From assembly GCA_031290855.1 (NCBI GenBank), contig JAISLM010000059.1, positions 1 to 17,541 of the forward strand: a stretch of 17,541 nucleotides of DNA, written 5' to 3'. Of this stretch, positions 13,127 through 17,541 are shown in pieces; position 1 is the first letter of the stretch; each line of letters opens with the position of its first letter. The notes under the pieces were generated by a model. That model had not been told where the DNA came from. It saw only the letters and a program-made list of their open reading frames with translations, and did not search any database. The translations under genes were made by a program, and so were the position numbers. This DNA is from Spirochaetaceae bacterium (GTDB taxonomy: Bacteria; Spirochaetota; Spirochaetia; Treponematales; Breznakiellaceae).

Positions 13127-15876
13127 TGAAGGATAAAGGCGCGGATTCCCCGATGCTGGCCCAGTACCGGCGGATCAAGAAGGAACACCAGGGCGATGTG
13201 CTTTTTTTCCGGCTGGGCGATTTTTACGAAATGTTTGCCGATGACGCGCTGGAGATTTCCGCGCTGCTCAACCTGACGCTGACACACCGTAACGGGCTTC
13301 CCATGTGCGGAGTTCCCTACCACGCAGCCCGCTCGTACATAGCGCGGCTCCTCAAGTACGGTAAAAAGATAGCGATCTGTGAGCAGGTGGGCGAGCCTGC
13401 AAAGGGCAAAACGCTGCTGATCGAGAGGGATGTTGTCGAGGTGATCAGCCCCGGAACCACTGTAGACGAGGAATTCCTTGAACGCGGCAGCGCAAACTAC
13501 CTTGCCTGTATTTTCGGGGCGGAAAACAGCCTGGCCTTCGCGTACATCGATCTTTCAACAGGCGAATTCCGCGCCGCCGCCTTCCCGTTGGACGATTCGG
13601 TCTCGCGTCTCCGTCAGGAACTGGAACGGCTCGACATAAAAGAGATCGTTGTTGAAGAGGCTCTTCTTCGTGAGCGGCCGCTTATAGCGCGGGCACTTGA
13701 CGAGAGGCGCGGTATCGTCGTGAATCGCTGGGCGGACTGGTTCTTCGACGCGGAACGGAGCGCGGAACGCCTGCACAGGCAGTTTGGACACGACTTCGCT
13801 AAGGAACTTGGCAGACTGCGACTCGCGCCGGAACTGCTTGCTGCCGGGGCGCTGCTTTCCTACCTTGACGAGGCGGCAAAAAGCCGGATTCCCCATGTCC
13901 GCCGCTTGGTCTTATACGACGAGGACGAGTACGTCTGGATCGACGAGGCAAGCCGGCGCAACCTTGAACTAATCCGCAACCTGCGGGACGGTGACCAGCA
14001 TTTTTCACTGCTCGAGACGCTGGACGAGACAAAGACGGCGATGGGACGGCGGCTCCTGAAACACCGTGTATCCCACCCCTTGCGAGACATAGCAAAGATC
14101 GAAAAACGTCTCGAAATTGTAGACATTTTCTACCATGACCAGAAAACCCTGTCGGCCCTGCGCGGTCTGCTTGCCGGTATGCCGGATTTTCAGCGCCTTT
14201 CTTCCAGAATCGCGATGAACCGCGCCCACGGCAAGGATATGCTGGCCCTAAAAAACGCGCTTTCATTACTCGAAAAATGCTGTCTGATGCTTGACGAAGC
14301 GCAAAAAACCGGGAATTGGACGCATAACGAACCGCAATTCGAGTCGGAGGAGGCTGTTTCGTTCAACGGGGAGGCATTTTCACGGCTTCTCGCGCTGAAG
14401 GATACACTGGAACGGGGCATCTGCGACGATCCGTCTACGCTGTTGACGGAGGGAAAACTGATCCGCGCCGGGTTCAACGCCGAACTGGACGCCCTGCACG
14501 AACTCAGGGACAACGGCCGCGCACTTTTGGAAGCCTACCTTGAGGAGGAACGGGGGAAAACGGGGATCACGAACCTGAAGATACGTTACAACAGGCTTCT
14601 GGGTTACCACTTCGAGGTCGCCGTGAACCAGCTTGCAAGGGTGCCGCACTACTTCATCAAGCGGCAGGGGCTGGTCTCAGGCGAGCGCTTCACGACGGAA
14701 CGGCTGGCGGCCCTGGAATCCGAGATAAACGGCGCGTCCGACAGGGTAGTCGAACTGGAGAAGACCCTGTTTTTCGCGCTGCGCGAGGAGGCGAAGGGGC
14801 TTCTGCCGGAGATTGCGGCGGCGGCGCGTATCGCGGAGCTTGACACGGCCCAGTCGCTCGCCCGCGCCGCAGCGGCGCGGGTGTGGGCGAGGCCGCTTGT
14901 CAACGGGCTGCTCCGCCTCAACATCACCGAGGGACGGCATCCGGTTGTCGAGGCGAATCTTGCGCGGGGGGAGTTCATCCCTAACGACGTAGTGCTGGAC
15001 GCACGGCCCGAAGGCGGGACGGCGCCGGCCTTCGCCCTGATAACCGGCCCCAACATGGCGGGCAAGTCGACCTACCTGCGGCAGGCGGCCCTGATCACGA
15101 TAATGGCGCAGATGGGCAGTTTCGTGCCGGCCAGGGTCGCCGAGATCGGCGTCGCGGACAGGATATACTGCCGGGTAGGGGCCTCCGACAACCTGGCGCG
15201 GGGCGAGTCGACCTTCCTGTCGGAGATGCTGGAAACCGCCGCGATCCTCAATTCGGCGACGGAACGGAGCCTCGTGATAATGGACGAGGTGGGGCGCGGC
15301 ACCGGCACACGGGACGGGCTGGCGATAGCGCGGGCGGTCAGCGAGTACCTGCTCGACACGGTGCGATGCCGCGCGCTTTTTGCGACGCATTACCACGAGC
15401 TTGCCGCGCTCCGCCACCCGCGCCTTGCCAACCGTTCCCTGCTTGTCGAGGAGATAGACGGCGAGATCGTCTTCCGCCGCCGTCTTGTCGAAGGGGCCGC
15501 CGCCGAATCTTACGGCCTTCATGTCGCATCCCTCGCCGGGATCCCCGACGAGGTTTTGCGGCGGGCGGAGGAACTGATGCTGTCGTTGAAGTCCGGCGAA
15601 AGAGCCCCTCCGCCGTCCGCCTCCTTCACCCCGGCAAGGCCCGAAGCCGCCGCCAGGAAAGCCTCTGAAACGCTTGTGGCGGGCGAACTGGCAAAGCTGG
15701 ACCCGGACGCGACTAGCCCGCTGGAAGCGCTCCACCTTATCTGCCGCTGGAAGGCCCTGCTGGACGGGGCCCCTTCCCGCGCCGCCCGGAAAAAGCCGCC
15801 TTCCCCGGCAACCCCCATAGCACCGGCGCCGTCCCAGGAAGCCGCTCCGCCGCAGCCGGGCCTCTTTGACGAATAG
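13126..15876 (+). CDS. mutS: DNA mismatch repair protein MutS
   Basis: The 916-aa protein is full length. The mismatch-binding F-Y-E motif is at residues 33-35 in FRLGDFYEMF. The connector, lever and clamp domains follow, then the ATPase: Walker A GPNMAGKST at 641-649, Walker B with D720 and E721 in VIMDEVGRGTGT, and the ATHYHEL histidine loop. The C-terminal part has the helix region SPLEALHLICRWKALL and a Pro/Ala-rich tail ending PGLFDE, the tail that in some MutS proteins mediates tetramers or clamp contact. MutS recognises base mismatches and small loops and, with ATP, recruits MutL; no mutL is in this window. It overlaps the preceding membrane-protein gene by one base and converges on the next gene with only five bases between stops. 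Confidence 0.97.
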   Translation: MKDKGADSPMLAQYRRIKKEHQGDVLFFRLGDFYEMFADDALEISALLNLTLTHRNGLPMCGVPYHAARSYIARLLKYGKKIAICEQVGEPAKGKTLLIERDVVEVISPGTTVDEEFLERGSANYLACIFGAENSLAFAYIDLSTGEFRAAAFPLDDSVSRLRQELERLDIKEIVVEEALLRERPLIARALDERRGIVVNRWADWFFDAERSAERLHRQFGHDFAKELGRLRLAPELLAAGALLSYLDEAAKSRIPHVRRLVLYDEDEYVWIDEASRRNLELIRNLRDGDQHFSLLETLDETKTAMGRRLLKHRVSHPLRDIAKIEKRLEIVDIFYHDQKTLSALRGLLAGMPDFQRLSSRIAMNRAHGKDMLALKNALSLLEKCCLMLDEAQKTGNWTHNEPQFESEEAVSFNGEAFSRLLALKDTLERGICDDPSTLLTEGKLIRAGFNAELDALHELRDNGRALLEAYLEEERGKTGITNLKIRYNRLLGYHFEVAVNQLARVPHYFIKRQGLVSGERFTTERLAALESEINGASDRVVELEKTLFFALREEAKGLLPEIAAAARIAELDTAQSLARAAAARVWARPLVNGLLRLNITEGRHPVVEANLARGEFIPNDVVLDARPEGGTAPAFALITGPNMAGKSTYLRQAALITIMAQMGSFVPARVAEIGVADRIYCRVGASDNLARGESTFLSEMLETAAILNSATERSLVIMDEVGRGTGTRDGLAIARAVSEYLLDTVRCRALFATHYHELAALRHPRLANRSLLVEEIDGEIVFRRRLVEGAAAESYGLHVASLAGIPDEVLRRAEELMLSLKSGERAPPPSASFTPARPEAAARKASETLVAGELAKLDPDATSPLEALHLICRWKALLDGAPSRAARKKPPSPATPIAPAPSQEAAPPQPGLFDE

Positions 15877-15881
15877 ACTTT

Positions 15882-16925
15882 TTAGGGAAGGCTCTGGATC
15901 AGCGTTGCCACACGGGAAGCGGCGGTGTTCCCAAGCCGGGGATAGATCGGGAAAAGCGCGGTCCGGCGGCTTATCGAGCAGGCGGACGGGCACTTACCCT
16001 GCGCGGCCAGCCCCAGCGCCGCCGGCGTTCTGGCGAAGGCGCTTTCGACGGCAATCTCCTTCCGCCTGGCATACGCGGTAACTTCCTTCATCCCGGTCTC
16101 AAGGACGAGCGTGAAAGCGTAGTTGTTGTACTCGAAGTTTTCAGGGCGGGCGAACATCTTGTGCCGTCCCTGGTACAGGGCGGCGCGGGTGTACAGTTCC
16201 GCGATCTTTTCCCGTCTTTGCAGGTTCTTCTCGGTCTCCCGGAACTGGACCAGGGCCATCGCCGCGTTCATATCGGGGAGTCCGTACTCCGGCGGCAGGG
16301 GACCCGCGTTGCGCAGGACAGCAGCGTCCCTCCGCCCGGAAGCGTAGAGCAGCGCCCCGCCGCCGCTTGTCAGCATATCCCGCTCCTCCAGTCCTAGCAC
16401 TGTAAAAACGCCGTAGGAACCGGCCTTTTTATCGCCCAGGCCGCTCATATACGCGGCGGAACAGTCCTCGATTAGCGGTATCCCCAGCGCGGCTATCCCC
16501 TCCATGTCCGGCATGAAGCCCAGGTTGTGATGCAGGACGAGGGCCCGCACCGGCGTCCCCCCCGCCTCGGCCTCCGCGACGGCCGCGCCTACCGTCTCGC
16601 CGTCGACACAGGCGCAGGCGGCTCGGGTGTCGCAAAACACCGCCGCAAAGCCCGCGTCCTCTATAACCCTTAGGTAGTAGGCGGGCGACAGCGCCGAAAG
16701 CGCCACGCCGGAACCGGGCTCCAGGCCCAGCAGGTTTAGCGCGAAAGACAGCGCTATCGCGGGGCTGCGGAGCGCGAGGCAGTACTCGAAATTAAGCCTC
16801 TCCTTCGCGGCCTGTATCAGCCGCTCGCCCTGCGCCCCGGGCCCTATCTTCTCCTCCACCAGCACGGTCAGCACGGCGTCCATCTCCCTGCGCCTTATCG
16901 TCGGGGAACAAACTTCAATGATCAT
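15882..16925 (-). CDS. DegT/DnrJ/EryC1/StrS aminotransferase-fold protein lacking the PLP lysine
   Basis: The 347-aa protein follows the sugar-aminotransferase fold: YCLALRSPAIALSFALNLLG at 48-67 (the usual NSGTAALHLAL region), PVRALVLHHNLG, IEDCSAAYMSG at 152-162 with D154 placed to touch the PLP ring nitrogen, GSYGVFTV at 169-176, and LPDMNAAMALVQFRE in the second half. In active members a lysine in an F-H-x-x-K-x-x-T-T-G-E-G-G segment binds PLP. Here the segment is LGLEERDMLTSGGGA, so R182 stands at the lysine position and the histidine is also gone. It may be a non-catalytic or differently acting relative. The start is supported by a promoter 6 bases upstream and an AAGG just before ATG. 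No sugar-pathway genes lie nearby. Confidence 0.8.
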   Translation of the reverse strand: MIIEVCSPTIRRREMDAVLTVLVEEKIGPGAQGERLIQAAKERLNFEYCLALRSPAIALSFALNLLGLEPGSGVALSALSPAYYLRVIEDAGFAAVFCDTRAACACVDGETVGAAVAEAEAGGTPVRALVLHHNLGFMPDMEGIAALGIPLIEDCSAAYMSGLGDKKAGSYGVFTVLGLEERDMLTSGGGALLYASGRRDAAVLRNAGPLPPEYGLPDMNAAMALVQFRETEKNLQRREKIAELYTRAALYQGRHKMFARPENFEYNNYAFTLVLETGMKEVTAYARRKEIAVESAFARTPAALGLAAQGKCPSACSISRRTALFPIYPRLGNTAASRVATLIQSLP

Positions 16926-16930
16926 GCCTT

Positions 16931-16959
16931 GTTATACACCAAAACCGCCCCCCTGACAA
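16931..16959 (-). promoter_or_regulatory. Strong promoter of the DegT-like gene
   Basis: On the minus strand TTGTCA (16959-16954) and TATAAC (16936-16931) are separated by exactly 17 bases. Transcription would begin around 16925-16923, at the start codon itself, implying a leaderless or nearly leaderless mRNA. Confidence 0.65.
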
Positions 16960-17009
16960 CGAGGTCCGCGGGGAACGGGGGATGAGCAGTGAGGGATGTA
17001 AGGCGTGGT

Positions 17010-17541
17010 GCCGGCGGCCAACACGGAACTTGCCGTGCGTCCGGGGTCTGACCCCTTCCCGGCCTAAATTGTTACCCGGTAATGAATTAGGGCGACAAAG
17101 GCGCGCACAGTGAGCGGCGGCGGGCTAGGACGGAAGACGGCGGGCCGGCGGCCGGCGCGGAATTTGCCGTGCGTCCGGGGTCTGACCCTCTACCGGCCTA
17201 AATCGTTACCCGGTAATGAATTAGAGCGACAAAGGCGCGCACAGTGAGCGGCGGCGGGCGAGGACGGAAGACGGCGGGCCGGCGGTCAACACGGAACTTG
17301 CCGTGCGTCCGGGGTCTGACCCCTTCCCGGCATAAATCGTTGCCCGGCAATGAATTAGAGCGACAAAGGCGCGCACAGCGAGCGGCGGCGGGCGAGGACG
17401 GAAGACGGCGGGCCGGCGCGGCCAACACGGAACTTGCCGTGCGTCCGGGGTCTGACCCTCTACCGGCCTAAATCGTTACCCGGTAATGAATTAGAGCGAC
17501 AAAGGCGCGCACAGCGAGCGGCGGCGGGCGAGGACGGAAGA
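17010..17541. repeat. Tandem array of about 134-bp GC-rich repeats, continuing past the window
   Basis: The marker TTGCCGTGCGTCCGGGGTCT occurs at about 17030, 17164, 17298 and 17434, giving periods of 134, 134 and 136 bases; the fourth copy is cut by the window end. Each unit has a GGGGT-CTG-ACCC-type stem, an 11-bp dyad (TTACCCGGTAA in three copies, TTGCCCGGCAA in one), the block GAATTAG with GCGACAAAGGCGCGCACAG, and a GGCGG-rich end. A decayed piece of the unit's end seems to precede the array (16984-17017). The open frames inside it (17198-17428 minus, 17244-17471 plus) only reflect the repeat. Function is unknown. It is not a CRISPR: nearly the whole unit is repeated and there are no unique spacers. 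Confidence 0.9.

Noticed and set aside
14677..15993. 438-aa open frame on the minus strand opposite mutS
   Set aside because: It is antisense to the conserved MutS ATPase region, Arg/Pro/Gly-rich and without recognisable motifs; a GC-rich shadow frame.
17198..17471. Two overlapping open frames of 75-76 aa in the tandem array
   Set aside because: They simply read across repeat copies and contain the same repeated peptide; no start signal.
17010..17541. CRISPR array
   Set aside because: The repeated unit is about 134 bp with near-complete identity throughout; there are no short repeats separated by unique spacers and no cas genes.

Overview
The window reads as a chromosomal segment of a spirochaete, most likely a Treponema-like anaerobe. 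This is an inference from the gene set (a divergent rnf cluster headed by a large unrecognised membrane protein, a GH57 glucanotransferase homologue, and a membrane protein coupled to mutS) and from the abundance of short GC-rich palindromic repeats between genes. No rRNA, tRNA, phage module or CRISPR array was found.

Layout. Positions 1-1290 are repeat-rich and hold no intact gene: a dense cluster of stem-loops (1-553), a decayed and truncated ISAzo13-family transposase (about 601-1117), and more hairpins (1118-1248). Positions 9406 down to 1292 form one tight minus-strand operon of eight genes, mostly overlapping or a few bases apart: a divergent PAP2-family protein, a 510-aa multi-pass membrane protein of unknown function, rnfC, rnfD, rnfG, rnfE, rnfA and a GH57 protein. 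Positions 9407-9932 hold hairpins and a small AT-rich orphan reading frame. On the plus strand follow a GNAT acetyltransferase (9933-10472), ftsH (10717-12633), a small four-helix membrane protein (12746-13126) and mutS (13126-15876), the last two overlapping by one base. A DegT/AHBA-type aminotransferase homologue (16925-15882, minus) converges on mutS. The right end (about 17010-17541) is an array of about 134-bp tandem repeats that runs off the window.

How it works together. The rnf cluster should encode a membrane complex related to the Rnf/Nqr ion-pumping oxidoreductases. As written it lacks rnfB, and several positions that normally carry redox cofactors are not recognisable in RnfC, RnfG, RnfA and RnfE, while the two [4Fe-4S] motifs of RnfC and a threonine in RnfD persist. 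It may be a specialised or remodelled Rnf rather than a standard NADH:ferredoxin pump. The GH57 protein and the DegT-like protein also keep their folds but lack a key catalytic residue. FtsH and MutS are complete housekeeping proteins. A -10 box sits about 7 bases before the start codon of two genes, so leaderless mRNAs are likely here.

The most notable observations are the rnfB-less Rnf-like operon with degraded cofactor sites and the tandem array whose internal palindrome shows a compensatory base-pair change. All similarity statements come from reading motifs by eye; no database search was run.
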